64,000 bases of DNA from Lumnitzera littorea (Eukaryota > Streptophyta > Magnoliopsida > Myrtales > Combretaceae), in contig JAMXBB010000010.1 in the NCBI GenBank assembly GCA_024138015.1, positions 14,020,453 to 14,084,452 of the forward strand. The letters run 5' to 3'. Shown one piece after another: positions 1-11,884 of the stretch (position 1 is its first letter; each line of letters starts with the position of its first letter). A program made the position numbers and the translations under genes. Under the pieces are notes generated by a model. That model was not told the DNA's origin. It searched no databases and worked only from the letters and a program-made list of their open reading frames with translations.

Positions 1-2149
1 AAGCCACTTATATGCTATAAAGTTAAAGTAGAAAAATATACATTATTAATGTCACTAAATTCATTTATGTTTGGTGATATTCATATCTTCTATTGTTTTG
101 GATAAAATGCTTGAATCAAAGTCATCTATTCTACTTTTTATCTATTGTCAAAAATTTTACTTATTGAAAACTATTGTAGACGAGTAAGCTGTCTTGATTT
201 GAGTTCTTTCATTATAGGGAGGTAACAGTTTTGTACTTGATTTTTACCCCTTCTTGGATTTTTCTATTTCATAGCAGTAATATGTAATTAGACACAAAAC
301 ATCCAAGAAAACATCACTGAAATGTATGCCCTGAGAAAAGAGAATCTGAAAGGAAAAAAAAAGCTACGAGGAATTGTCTTTGAAGAATAGAATAAATATC
401 ATGTAATCCAAATTTACGGAAAGAAACATGACTCGTGAATAAAAGATACTGATATGAGCGCACGTATAAGATGTCAAAATTTACAGGTATTAAGTTGTCG
501 AATCTAAATTTTGGACAATGAAATCTCAAGGAAAATGAAAGTTATGATACCTTTATGAAGTGGATTATACTAACTTATGGTACTCTTGACCTACAAATCT
601 GTATGTACGTCTGGCAACACCTACTAATTTTACCTTTGTGCATGTGTGCTCATGAACAAATCAAGCAGGAATATATATGACATCTCCTAGACTTATGGCT
701 ACATATACATCCAAAATAGCAGTGGTTAATTGAATTACTTGCACATGGGATCTTGTAATTAAATATTCATGCACATAATAATTATAATGAGAATAAAAAT
801 GCATGAGTCTAGCTATGCAGTTCTTTAATGACTTGTTCTACGGGTAATTTTCGGGAGTTTATTTTATTTTATTTTTTGAGTAACATGGTGTAATCACCAA
901 AAAAGACTATGACATGTCCTGTTATTTATTTTAGTTATCTTTCTCTATGTTTAATTTATTTTATATGGCTTTTCATGAATATTGTTTTTATAGAGCTATG
1001 CTGTTTAGTTTTCATCAATCTCATTCCTAAGCTTTTATTATAAATGGTTCATCTCAAATGCCGTATAAATAAAGCCTTACCCAAGAAAATAAATAAAGAA
1101 GAAAGGAATAAAATTATATAGTCAAGAGGGGAACTATTTTATCCCAACCCATAAATAGACATAAGAAAAAGGAATATCAAATCTATACTTACTTAATCTT
1201 CAATGGTAACCGTTATGATAAATATTGCTTGCAATTCTTTTCTACAGTGATAATAGAAGGCATGTTAAACTATTTCCTTAATTGAAACGTAAGCTACACT
1301 ACATCATCATAAGTTAATAATCTAGTGGCTCCTCATTAATGGAAGCTGCTCAATACTTGGTTAGAGCCAATCATGTAACAAGAAAGTAATATGATAATGA
1401 AATAGAGGGGTGGGTTAGGAGTTTAATCAGATTGCAATCAACATATAAAATCTAGAAAAAATGACAAATCAATTATTTTGTTTTATTTTTATTTTTTTAA
1501 CATTAACAACACTTATTGAATCTTTGATAATTAGGGATATAAATAAATATCTTTAAGATTTTTTTTTGGTAAATTTTTTTATTATTTGGGCTATAAATAA
1601 ATATATTTAAGAGTTTTTCAATATAAATAAATATCTTTTAGATTTTTTAGAGTTTTAGGAGTTTTTAGAGAACCCATAAATGTTTCCATAACATTATGTT
1701 AGTTTCCCTTGTAATTGTTTTTTCAATCACCATCATATCTTATTTCATGATTTCTTTGTACATTGAAATTATTAACTTAGTGCATGATTAGGATGTTAGA
1801 ACGAACTTGGTATAAAACATATGATAGACTTTCAAGAGAGTATATTAAAGGTGTAAATTGTTGAATTTTTAAAGTTAAGCAAGGGTAGTGTCAAGGATGG
1901 GTTAATATAGCACTATAGAGATGATGATTCGTGAGTGTAGAATTTGGTATCATTGAAAACTTGTAAAGTGCGTAAGCCATTTTCACTTATTTGTGATTGC
2001 TCTTATTGTTAAAGATTTATTTATTTTCATTTGTAACCAACTTTTATTGGAAATGTAACTTTTTTTTAATGTTTTGGCTAAAATTTTGTAATGTTACTAT
2101 TTGTTATTGAATTTCTTACACTTAATTATATATATTAACTTCATTCTTA
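1..2149. other. AT-rich DNA with no recognised gene
   Basis: I read both strands and found only short reading frames with no recognisable protein content. There are scattered A/T runs. The only local structure is the short repeat noted separately at 1537-1645. The right end may be the upstream part of the CACTA element that becomes recognisable at about 2150, but no 5' CACTA terminus (CACTACAAGAA-like) was found here. Confidence 0.5.
1537..1645. repeat. Three imperfect copies of an ATAAATAAATATCTTTA motif
   Basis: The phrase ATAAATAAATATCTTTAAGA occurs three times with small changes, at about 1538, 1593 and 1622, followed each time by a T-rich run. It looks like slippage or local duplication in AT-rich DNA. 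No coding or structural role is evident. Confidence 0.5.
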
Positions 2150-3561
2150 ATTTTTTAGAGAATGACAAACATTGAAGCTTGGACATATTTACATCATCAA
2201 AGGAAAGGGCAAAATGCAGGAGAATGGATTCATCTCGATGCGGCACGAGATTATGTAAGTATGCCTTATTATAGTCTACTTTGATCTTGTTCGACACTTT
2301 AAGTTAATTTTAATAACAATTTAATTTTTCTATGCAGGAGATGATGTTAAAAAAGAAGGTAGAAGATGAAGCTAGAGTATAAGAGAAAGGAGGCAAACAT
2401 TAAGTCCAATGCCATCATTATGTAGGAGGTCTTAGGTTGTAAATTGGGTTATTATCAAGGATTGGGATATGGAGGGCCAATTCCACCTTTAGCACAAACA
2501 TCAATGTATGAGGAGCAATTTGGATTGTCCTCATAGACATCTAATCAGCCTACTGGACGAGATAATCTTCATCAAGAGTTCAATGATTTAAAAAAGAAAT
2601 ATGATCAAATAATGTAATGGCTAGATGCTTAGCCTCAAATGCCCTATCAATGGCCACCTTATACTTAGGCACCTTCTGTAGCATTCTTAGGTGGCCCATC
2701 CCAACAACCTCCTCCATTTGGTGTGTCTTTGTCTCAGTAGTTTACTTCATCCGTTTATGATCCATAAGGATAATATATGAATACGTCTATGCAAATCAAT
2801 TCTAACTCCAATTCGTCTTTTATGATAAATCATGGTGGATAGCAAGGGACATCGAGGCCAGGTATAGATGCAAGTGTTAGACCCACTACTTAGATAATGT
2901 TTTATGCTTATGTCTTTTATAGGTGTTATTGTTATCACATTATATTTAGACTCATATTTCTTTTTAGACTAAATATATATGTTATTTCACTTTATGATAT
3001 GTTGTTAAATAATATGTATCAATCCAATTGAATTAGACTTGTGTTTCTTTTTTTGACTAAATATATATGCTATTTCACTTTGTGATATTTTGTTGAAAGA
3101 TATGTGTTAATCCATTATTATTTTGTTTATTTTTAAATTACATCAAGTATTAAATATTTGCAATCATATCAATTTCCAATATATTCGCTACAATAATTTC
3201 TAAATTAAAATATAAATAATAATATATTTTTATTAATCACAAAAATTAATTAAAAAATGCTAATATATATGCATATCACTGGTGAACTAAATTCATCAAT
3301 GGGAGGATTTGATAAATTTATAGTGGCCAACTCAATTGTAAAGGAAGTTCACTAGTAACTTTTTTAGCGATCAGCTAAATTCACTAGTTAAGGAATTTGC
3401 GAACTTTTTATGCGGCAAACTTAGTTTGCCAAACCACTTTTTTTGGGGAAAAAAGCTTGCAAGTAGGCTCTGACGAGTATACCTTTAGTGATGACTATTT
3501 ATAAGGAAATAATTTCACCGGTAGGGCTTTTACTAACAAAAAAAACCTATTCTTGTAATAG
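2150..3561 (+). mobile_element. CACTA (En/Spm) transposon remnant, 3' part
   Basis: A decayed plant Transposase_24-type coding region (2160-2960) is followed by about 300 bp of subterminal repeats. The repeats contain AAATTCATC and AAATTCACTAG motifs and GTTTGCCA/TTTGCCAAAC-type words at 3270-3445. The element ends in ATTCTTGTAATAG (3549-3561), which differs from the usual CACTA 3' end ATTCTTGTAGTG by G-to-A changes. No matching 5' terminus is visible, so this is a truncated or internally deleted copy. The 3-bp target duplication cannot be checked without the other end. Confidence 0.62.
2160..2960 (+). pseudogene. Transposase_24-like (En/Spm-associated) protein, decayed, with intron
   Basis: The reading frame matches the C-terminal region of the plant Ptta/En/Spm-associated protein family. 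EAWTYLHHQRKG is followed by GEWIHLDAARDY, then an intron of 83 bp (2255-2337) with GTAAGT donor and TATGCAG acceptor. The second exon reads EMMLKKKVEDEARV, then GYYQGLGYGGPIPP, then a Gln/Pro-rich tail typical of the family. Several in-frame stops interrupt the second exon (for example at 2380, 2535 and 2616), mostly TAG or TAA where CAG or CAA is expected. The protein accompanies the CACTA transposase and its biochemical role is not settled. This copy is dead. I am confident of the family and unsure of the 5' exon limits. Confidence 0.6.
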
Positions 3562-3589
3562 GAACTTATTTTTGTAGTTAATATATAGA

Positions 3590-4130
3590 TACTATTGATA
3601 TTTATGTAACATAAATATAAGTTATATATACAAGTTATATATGTATATTGATAACATTTTCACACATATGCAAATTATATATATAAGAAATACATTGATT
3701 ATACAATTATTATATATGTTATCTACCTATGAAATAATGTGCACATGATGTTATATATTTGCTATGTATATATCATATGTTTAAATCTATAAATGAATGT
3801 TATATATAAAGAATATATAAATTATACATATAATATATGTGTATTCGTAATTTATATATATTACATATATATTTACCTTAATACATATCCAATGCTTTGT
3901 ATCTATATATACACATCTATAACATATGTATATAGATTATATGTGATATATGATATGTATTTCTATATCTATAACTATTTTATTATATATAAACATATAT
4001 ATTATGTATAAATATATAAATGTTAAATGTATATTTGTAACATGAATATAGATTATGTATACATGTTATATATGTATGTATATAATTGTTCTACATGTAT
4101 ATAAATTATATATAGATTATATAACTACTA
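3590..4130. repeat. TA-rich low-complexity tract
   Basis: About 540 bp made almost entirely of A and T with repeated ATATAT, TATGTATAT and ACATATAT words. Open frames here are composition artefacts rich in Tyr and Ile. It sits between the CACTA terminus and the LTR-like repeats. Confidence 0.8.
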
Positions 4131-5888
4131 CATGCAACGCCTCAAAACTTAGGTCACTACAGCTAGCCATGTGTTAATATCAAGTCACTAACATGTGAAG
4201 GCCCAAAACCTACTAATAACCTCAAATGCATTTAATAAGCAAATCACAAACCACACATATTATAACATAATTCTCAAGTAATATCATAGGCAACTTATAT
4301 GAGTCATGCTTAACAACACCATATGAAATCATGCCATAACTAGTAAGGAAGTCTTTGCGCTCCTAAGACCATTACACATGAGCCAAACCACTATTGGAGT
4401 CTTACATGCCCTTATTCAATATCATTTAACATAACAACTAGAACAAAGAACTAACAATGGAATTCATATCTCCTAATTGACTAAAAAGTTTACAAAACAC
4501 CACATTTCACTAGTGTATCCCTCTTACTATTCTTAATAGTAGGTGTAGTCATCTCCATCATCCAGGTCATACACCAAGTCGTACCTTGGGTTGTCATAGA
4601 GATCATAGTCTCCTGCATTACCTACATCTAAGAACAAAGGTCCCCGAAAGTTAAGCAAATATGCTTAGTATGAGAGTTACGTAATTACACATACATGAAC
4701 AAGTAGTATCCATTTCACATAAGAATGTAAAAATATGTACTAAACAGCTTATTATTATCTTCATTTTAAGTCTGACAAGCAATACAACTTTGGTGTCCTG
4801 AAGCTTGGGGTTACTTATGACCCCGAGTTACACAAATATCATATATAATATAAATATTTGGTGTTGATTACTTCTCAACACCCGGGAGTCATTAAACAAT
4901 CTAAATCTAACCAAATCAACTTGGTAAGCAACTTTACTTAGGACAATATCACTTACCAATCCTCTAGTGCCACCCTAAAATCACGGGTACTCTTGGTCCC
5001 TTAAGCCCAGCCAATCATAACCAACACAACCAATACTAATAGTTAGATATTATTAAGGTTAATTCCAACCTATAGCTAGCAAGCACAAAACAACAAACAT
5101 GTAACTTCGTACCTAAACCAACAACCTCATACAATACTTGATTCTCTAGAAAACTAGCATAACTTGTATCAACTCTAAAAGCTAAAATAAGAATATGTTT
5201 CATTAAGCTTTAGGTCTCTATTCTCATGTTAAAGTCAAACTTAAGTTATCTTAATTCAATTCCTTTCAATCTCTAAATTGCTAGTAGTTGGTTCTTTATG
5301 TGTTTGTTTAATGATATAGGTTACATTTTAAGTTACTTTATTTTAAATCACATTTTGGTTTGATAAGAATAAGTTTGGGGTTGAAAAATTCAAGTTTTAG
5401 ATGTTTTTGATCAACTATTGTTAAGCTAGCATTAATAAATGCTGTCAGGATGGTTCTGCGAGTAGAACATAATCAATTTTGTAAGGGAGAGGGCCTAACT
5501 GGTAGGCCAACTCCCCTTAGAGCTGTTAGGTCAATTATCAACCTTAGCCTACTGGCTAAAAGGCCGCCACTTGCCGATGTTCGTCTTCTTCGACAAAATT
5601 CTAACCCAGTTATAGGAACCGACTTCCAAACTCTCATAATTCATTTCCCACTTTAATATTTCATCCATAACACTGAGAGAATCCTTTCCAAACCATTATC
5701 TTTCACAAACTATCACTTGTTACACATAAATCAAATCATTATCTTCCTTGATTGCTGTTTCTCTTCCACATTGATCAACTATAATTTGTTAAAGAACTCA
5801 GAAACATTAACGCATATCGTTCCATACCCACTTTACACTACTCTTCCTTTATCAACCATTCAAGATTTCACTTACCGATGAGTTTCTA
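4131..5888. repeat. LTR-like repeat copy 1 (Tekay/Del-type, diverged)
   Basis: It begins with a phrase typical of the region near the start of Tekay/Del LTRs, CAACGCCTCAAAACTTAGG. It runs colinearly with the next copy at an offset of about 1,760 bp. Shared landmarks include AACACCCGGGAG (4879) against AACACCCTAGAAG (6638), and CACCCTAAAATCACGGGTAC (4972) against TACCCCAAGATCACCAG (6729). No coding domain was found. No target duplication is visible and the copy may be truncated at its right end. Assignment to Tekay/Del rests on architecture only. Confidence 0.45.
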
Positions 5889-8330
5889 TAATGCCCTAAA
5901 ACCCGAGGTGTTATAACCTACCACATGTCTCTAAAATTCTACTAAAACATCAAGCATCCTTGAACCTATAAAATATCTATCGTCTCCACATTCTTAGTAT
6001 CTCTAGTAAATACACTCCTTAAAATAAATTAAATTTCCACAATCAATACCATTAAATATTCTCTATATAAATAAGAACTATATTTGATTGAAAAGCATGC
6101 AATATCCATAGGATAAATATTTGCTAGAATCTAAGAAATTCATAACAAGAAATCAAACAACTGCTAATTACTTTTATAACTCATTCATGGAGTTTTAGGT
6201 AACTCTCTCAGCAAGAAAATAAAATAGCAAATTAAGATAATTTAATATCAACATCTAGAAAGTTAATAAAACTCATGTTACTCATTCACTATCATCAAAG
6301 TAATAATACTCATATCCACCACTTGAGTCTTTACACTAGTAACTAAAATCTTCATATTAATGTTGGTCATAATCCTCATATCATGCTCTTAAACAAAAAT
6401 TTTACCAAAGGGTGAGCAATGCCCAGTATAGGATATACAAGCACATGCATGTGAGTAAGGCAAATACACATCCACATACAACTTAAATGATAAAATAATG
6501 CAACCATAGGTTATTTTCCTTCATTTAGTCTAACAAACAACACAATTTCAGCATCCTAAAACTTAGACTAACTCATGATTCTGACAAGCAATATATAAAA
6601 TATTATATAGATATCGATGTTGGGTCTTTCCCAACACCCTAGAAGCTAAGAATCAACCTAAATATACCTATATAGTTTCAAAGTGTAGCTCTACTTGGGA
6701 TAACATTGCACTAAGATCATCAGGGTGCTACCCCAAGATCACCAGTCCCCCCAATCCCTTAGACCCAGCTAAGTACTAGTAACACTTAATTATTAATGGT
6801 CAAATAGTTATTTATTCCAGTTTCGTTTCTTTATCCTAATCAAGTACGAGCAACATACAGTATCCCATAACTAAATCTTGTGAAGAATCAGTAGAATTTA
6901 CGTCAAGAGTCTTTTCAAAACCAACACCTAAGATACAATGTAAGATAAAACTCTTAGAGTGTAGTTCCAAGTTCTCTACCCTAGCTAAATCCTCTTGCTT
7001 ATCTTTACAAGATTGTTGAGTGGAAAAATCTAGTTTATCCTAAGAGTTTAGATCCAATTTAGACTCCTAATTATGTTTAGAACCTATTAAATTATGGCTT
7101 AGGGGATTAAAAAAAGTTACAAGAAGAAAAAGAGAAGACTTAAGTCCACCCTAAGATCATGGTTGTAGACTTGGGCCATGGTTCTCATTGTCTAATCTTG
7201 CACAAGAACATACTTTAGACTACAGCTGTGTTCTTTGGCCATAACAACTGTTCTCGTCTTAACCACAAATTCTTCAAATTTTTCCTCACGCACTCTTCAC
7301 CCTAACATGTCCATGAGGACCCGAGCAAGACCACACTCGGACTACTTGGTCGTGTTCCCTTTACTTGCAAATCTTCTCTCTAAAACTCAACTCCTTTACA
7401 TCTAAAACCCTATCACCAACATAATTTTGTCCTCTTAAACAAGTTTTATCAAAATCCTTTACACCAATCAATGCAAAAAAAAAAAAAAAATCTCTCCAAT
7501 GTCAATAATCACATTTTCTCTTACCAAATCTTCAAAACCTTACTCCTCTCCTTCCATTAACCATATTATTTCAATGCATCAATTTCACAATAACATTGAG
7601 AATAAGAGGGATTGGTACATGATCTTACTTAAGAATTAGGATTCAATCATGCACTTCAAATATCCAAAATTTACCTATAATTACCACACGAAGTCATTAT
7701 TCTATAAACCTTAAATAGAAAAGAATGGTTCAAAACACAAGTTCTTAAGGGTTTAAAGGAGACCTCAATTCTTATCTTAGCTTTCATTTCCTTCATCAAT
7801 GTCATAGAAGGAGTGATTGTTCTTAGGAGCCCTCCTATGAGAGATGTATTTTCAAAAGTACGAGTGCAAGAGTAAGGAGGTTACTTTTTGAGTTTTGCTA
7901 TAATTAAGGTTTCTTAGGAAATTTTTTAAGGACAAGAGTACCCCCAACTTGTTATTATAAAATACCTTTATTATTATTCATTTTATTGGTCGGGTTTTAT
8001 AGTTTCCTTCTTTGAAGACTTGTAGACTTGCACTACTAGAATTCTTCTAAAAGATCAACTCCTTATACTAGATTTGACAAAACTAAAGAAACTTGAAGAA
8101 AGTAGTGATTCTATGGACTTACCTTCATTCTTTGGTTCTTCTCATGATTGAAGGGTTAAAACTACTTAGGTTCCAGGAAAATAACATTGGAAGATGTAGA
8201 TTTATTTTCCATGACAAGTTTGCCCTTATTCTTTCCATAAAATCTCTACTTTTACCCTCCTTTAATAATATTATTTGTCCTTTATTTAATATTTAACTTT
8301 ATTAAACTTTCAATTTACTACATTATATAT
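5889..8330. repeat. LTR-like repeat copy 2 (Tekay/Del-type, diverged)
   Basis: It starts with TGCCCTAAAACCCGAGGTG, the counterpart of the start of copy 1, and follows the same order of landmarks through about 7650. It then continues to an uncertain end near 8330, just before TA-rich sequence. Direct abutment of two LTR-like copies with no internal domain suggests unequal recombination between elements, or two independently truncated LTRs. The short frames 5450-5656 and 8093-8296 are not supported as genes. Confidence 0.42.
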
Positions 8331-9864
8331 GTTATCTAAACACATTATGATGTATATATGATGCTAGATATATGCATATATGTGCATGTATATATATATT
8401 TTATATATGTCTTATGTTTTATATAATATTATGTTATGTGGATACACATATACATATGAAACAAACTTTACACACAAGAGTGCACATATCCACAAATTAA
8501 TGGCATTCTTGTCATTATACTAATATATATTCATTTTATTCCATTTTGAATATGACACAACCAAGTATAATGATAGAATGGAATCAATCATTCCATTGAT
8601 GTTTTCAAACATAGAATGAAATGGTCATTCCGTTCCTGATTCCATTCTCATTTCATTCTAATGTATTCCAATATATTCAATTCCTGCTCGTTTGGGCATA
8701 TAAAATGTGAGATAAGAAGTTCATAGTTTTTTTTTTTTCCTTATATACTATCTAATGCAAATAATAGCATATCTATAATGTACATTGAATATGAAGTAAC
8801 TTAGGTAGAAAAAAAAAATTACATTTTGCTTGTTTCTCTATATATCCATTCTCTAAAGTTCAGTTTCATGTAAATTTAAGACACAAACTCAATAGGACAT
8901 ATAGCAACTTGTCACATACTCTTTTCCTTGCACAAGCGTATACCATGAACTCTTCTGTTACAAAAGCATATGCAGAGTTAATATGTCATAGTAGCTTATC
9001 AAATACCATAATTCACTACCAATACATATGGTACCTACATTTTTATGTATAGGCAATATACAATATTAATAAACTTTACTAAGGAGTTTAACTATATCCA
9101 TTATTCCCACCTTACGGTACACAATAGGCAATTTATTTTCTCCTTGGTACTAAACATTCGACAACTAGAGCCAGCACCTTATACCTTAGGCAACTAAGGT
9201 ACTAACAACCTTAGCCACCAATTAATTGCCCAAGAGCATGAAACCCTTAATGGTCAGATAGATAAGCCCTTATCCCTCCGTAATCGACCTTCTCTTAAAA
9301 ATTCAAACATAATCTTAATATAGTGTTCTACAATAATCGTTGATCCAAGCTGATTCGCCGGTCGAATTCAACTAATCCATTTCGCCTTATGTTTAACAAT
9401 GATGTCCTACATCTAAGAGAAGCAAGAAACACACTACTTTGACTATTCATCTGGCAGCACCATTCAAACTTTTGCTCCTAACTTTGGAAGTTTGTGAACT
9501 TGTGTTATTACCCCCAAAAAGTTAGGGGCTTATTTATTTAAGTGTATGTTGCCTTGCTTAAGTTTCTACACATGATGTCACTTTTTAAGATGTTTAAGTC
9601 CACCGATTTTAGTAAATACTTACTAATCATATACCAAAATATCAACTTTTAGGTGAAGTTCCAATAAAGAATGAATGTTATTAAAGTGGTATAAATGAAG
9701 AATGAACATTATTAAAGAATGAACATATTTGGCATGCTATAGCACCGGGTTTAATTTTGCTACGGTGGAGCTATAAGATCATCTTATTTTTGCATCACTT
9801 TATATAAATTTCAGCATTTGTTTGATTATTAAAATGTTTTGTCATCTATTTAACTAGGACTAGG
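8331..9864. other. Unassigned AT-rich DNA
   Basis: No gene is recognised. 8331-8460 is TA-rich. 8560-8705 contains repeated CATTCCATT/TTTCATTC words and ends in GTTTGGGCATA, resembling another short repeat at 11318-11465. 9661-9730 holds short direct repeats of AAAGAATGAA(C/T)(A/G)TTATTAAAG. The rest shows nothing I can name. Confidence 0.4.
9461..9640. repeat. Diverged direct repeat, left copy
   Basis: ACCATTCAAA at the left and GCTTAAGTTTCTACACA at the right are shared in the same order with 10637-10800. The two copies flank the hAT-like insertion candidate, so they may be a local segmental duplication rather than target duplications, being far too long for the latter. Confidence 0.4.
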
Positions 9865-10631
9865 TAGGGGTAGGGTGGTGGAAATCGATCCAACCATAAA
9901 CCTAGTCGGTTTGGACCGAGCTAAACCGTAAATTAGATTCACTTCTTTTTTTAGGTTGGAAAAATTGCAAAATGTCTTTTTATGGCTCAAAAAAATTACG
10001 ATCAAATGAAGTTGTGAGAAGAAAAAAAAAAACCTACAATTCTCACTATGCTAATTGTGAAAAAATAATGATAGTGCCTTTCTCCCAATAATATGAATTT
10101 TTTTTGTCCATTTTTTCATATTTTTACCTCTAGATAAGAATGGAACCAATAGTGTGAAGTCAAACATTTCAAATATTTTGCTTAATGTAGATTTTGGAAA
10201 TAAAAAATGAATGATTTTATTTTGTTTTTCCCATGTTGGGTTAGACACAATCTAACTTTTAAAGTACCAACTAAATGATAATAGGACTTAATAATTATTG
10301 CTAATCTGTAGTTCCCTAATGGATTGTGTAGGATATGAAAAATGTTGCCTCTAATTCTTGGTCTCAAGATTAATCACTGAAAAAATATTTTTTTTTTTTC
10401 CATCGATTGTAAGGAAAATTTGCATCACAATGTCAGTATTTTTCCTAAATATATTTAGATTTTTAATGCAAACTGCAAATTGAACTGGACTAAATCATTT
10501 TGTTTAAGTTCAAAAAATTATGGACTGAACCACAAGGTTAGATTGAGATTAAAATAAGATTCGACCTGTAATATTAAGTTATGTTTAATTAGAGAGGTGA
10601 ACCATATCGAACTGAACCATATCCAACCCTA
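9865..10631. mobile_element. Probable non-autonomous hAT-like element
   Basis: The left end TAGGGGTAGGGTGG and the right end ATCCAACCCTA form imperfect inverted termini of the TAGGGTTGG kind. Both subterminal regions carry pseudo-palindromic GGTTTGGACCGAG and GAACTGAACCATATCC words, common next to the TAGGGGTG-type ends of plant hAT elements. The interior is non-coding and AT-rich. No 8-bp target duplication was found, which weakens the call. A decayed MITE of another class is the alternative. Confidence 0.33.
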
Positions 10632-10636
10632 CTTTT

Positions 10637-10800
10637 AACCATTCAAATATATGTTTCAACTTAATTTGAAGCATTCATCTTCTAATATGTAAGTTTCTAA
10701 TTCATGCATTTGTTGCCCAACATTTTCTTGTTCTTGCTTAAGTTTCTACACAACCAGTCAATTTTTAGAAAATGCTTGGTCATTCCTATAGTTTAAGTCC
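10637..10800. repeat. Diverged direct repeat, right copy
   Basis: Partner of 9461-9640. The best shared words are ACCATTCAAA, CTTGCTTAAGTTTCTACACA and TCA(C/A)TTTTTA(A/G). Confidence 0.4.
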
Positions 10801-11535
10801 TATTACATATGTAAGTTAAGGAAAGTTGCCATTGACAAAATACGAATAACTGTTAAGGGCTATTAAGAAGATTACACTTCGTTCAATCATGAGCAATGAT
10901 AGGTTAACCATTGTTAGGATCGATTGGTCGAACTCTAAAGAGTTTCACTAGGATGATTTGAGACATCAGCTTGCTAAACTTCCTTTATAACATTGTTTTA
11001 GTCTTTTGTAGCTCCAAATCCATGACCTAATTGATCTATTTCTATTCTAAATCAAAACTATGAAATCTTTCATTACCTTGTGAAATGCAAAACTTAATCT
11101 ACTTAAAACTCATTGAATGTTTCACCCATCTCCTACAGTAAATGCTAGAAATGTTGTTTGGAATCAATTCTTTGGAACCTTGTTGATGATCCAACTTGAC
11201 AATATGAGCTAAGGGCGTTTTGTAGGAGTTTCATTTTTACTTGATCTATATTTTCGTTTACTCTATCCGGTCGTTGTGTTATCGGAGATATTCTTATTAC
11301 CTTTTTCATTGGATATGAATGGTATGTTTGGCAATATGAAGGAGTGTTAAAATAAGTGGAAAATAAAAGAAAAGAAATTAAATAGTTCCTACTTATTTGT
11401 TTAGACTTATTTCATTCCAATTCATTTCATTCTAGATCATTCCTATGCACCAAAGTCCAAACTTAACATTATAGTATAGCATTGAACTAATTCTTTAGTC
11501 TACTATTTGATTTATATAGTGGCTAATGTTACTAG
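10801..11535. other. Unassigned DNA with a possible short MITE
   Basis: No gene is seen. 11318-11465 starts ATGTTTGGCAATATGAAGGAG and ends CACCAAAGTCCAAACTT, loosely inverted, with TTTCATTC repeats inside, so it could be a small MITE. The truncated left edge of the D LTR follows at about 11536. Confidence 0.3.
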
Positions 11536-11839
11536 ATAAAAGAGTCTTCAAGTAGCCACCTCCTCGGATTTTGCACCAACCAATCCCCTTATGCCATGTA
11601 TCAAAGTGGGTTAGATTCCTTAACCTATAAATAAGATTAAGGCCATCAGGTAAGGAATCTTTTAGACACTCTAGGAAACTCTCTCATTCACCAAAACCTT
11701 AATACTCCCCCTACTGACTTGAAAGTTAGAGGGCCTTCACTGGTTACACTACAGGGCGCTTTTTACAGGTCCATCATTGTACATAATTGTTGGATATCGA
11801 GAGTTTACATAGGAGTTATACTCATGATATTTACCATAG
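11536..11839 (+). repeat. Element D 5' LTR fragment (R-U5 end)
   Basis: It aligns with the right end of the 3' LTR (about 49552-49857). Shared landmarks in order are CCAACCAATCC, CCTATAAATAAGATTAAGGC, CTCATTCACCAAAACCTTAATACT, CTTTCACTGG and GAGTTATACAC/TCATGATAT. Only about 300 bp remain and upstream LTR sequence is not found to the left. The LTR end that reads CA in the 3' copy is mutated here. Confidence 0.8.
11626..11633 (+). promoter_or_regulatory. Putative LTR TATA box (D, 5' copy)
   Basis: TATAAATA is conserved at the same place in the 3' LTR (49643-49650) and precedes the conserved AAGATTAAGGC. It is the likely core promoter of the retroelement, inferred from motif and position only. 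Confidence 0.5.
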
Positions 11840-11842
11840 CCA

Positions 11843-11862
11843 TTTTGCACCCACTGTTTTAG
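11843..11862 (+). other. Putative primer-binding/leader site of element D
   Basis: TTTTGCACCCACTGTTTTAG directly follows the LTR. It resembles the TTTGGCGCCCACCGTGGGG segment seen after the 5' LTR of Tat-lineage elements, with most differences being C-to-T or G-to-A. This is from memory of the lineage and would need alignment to confirm. Confidence 0.4.
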
Positions 11863-11884
11863 GAAAACTCATTCTCAACGGTTA

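Noticed and set aside
3793..4011. 72-codon Tyr/Ile-rich frame
   Set aside because: Artefact of TA-rich low-complexity DNA.
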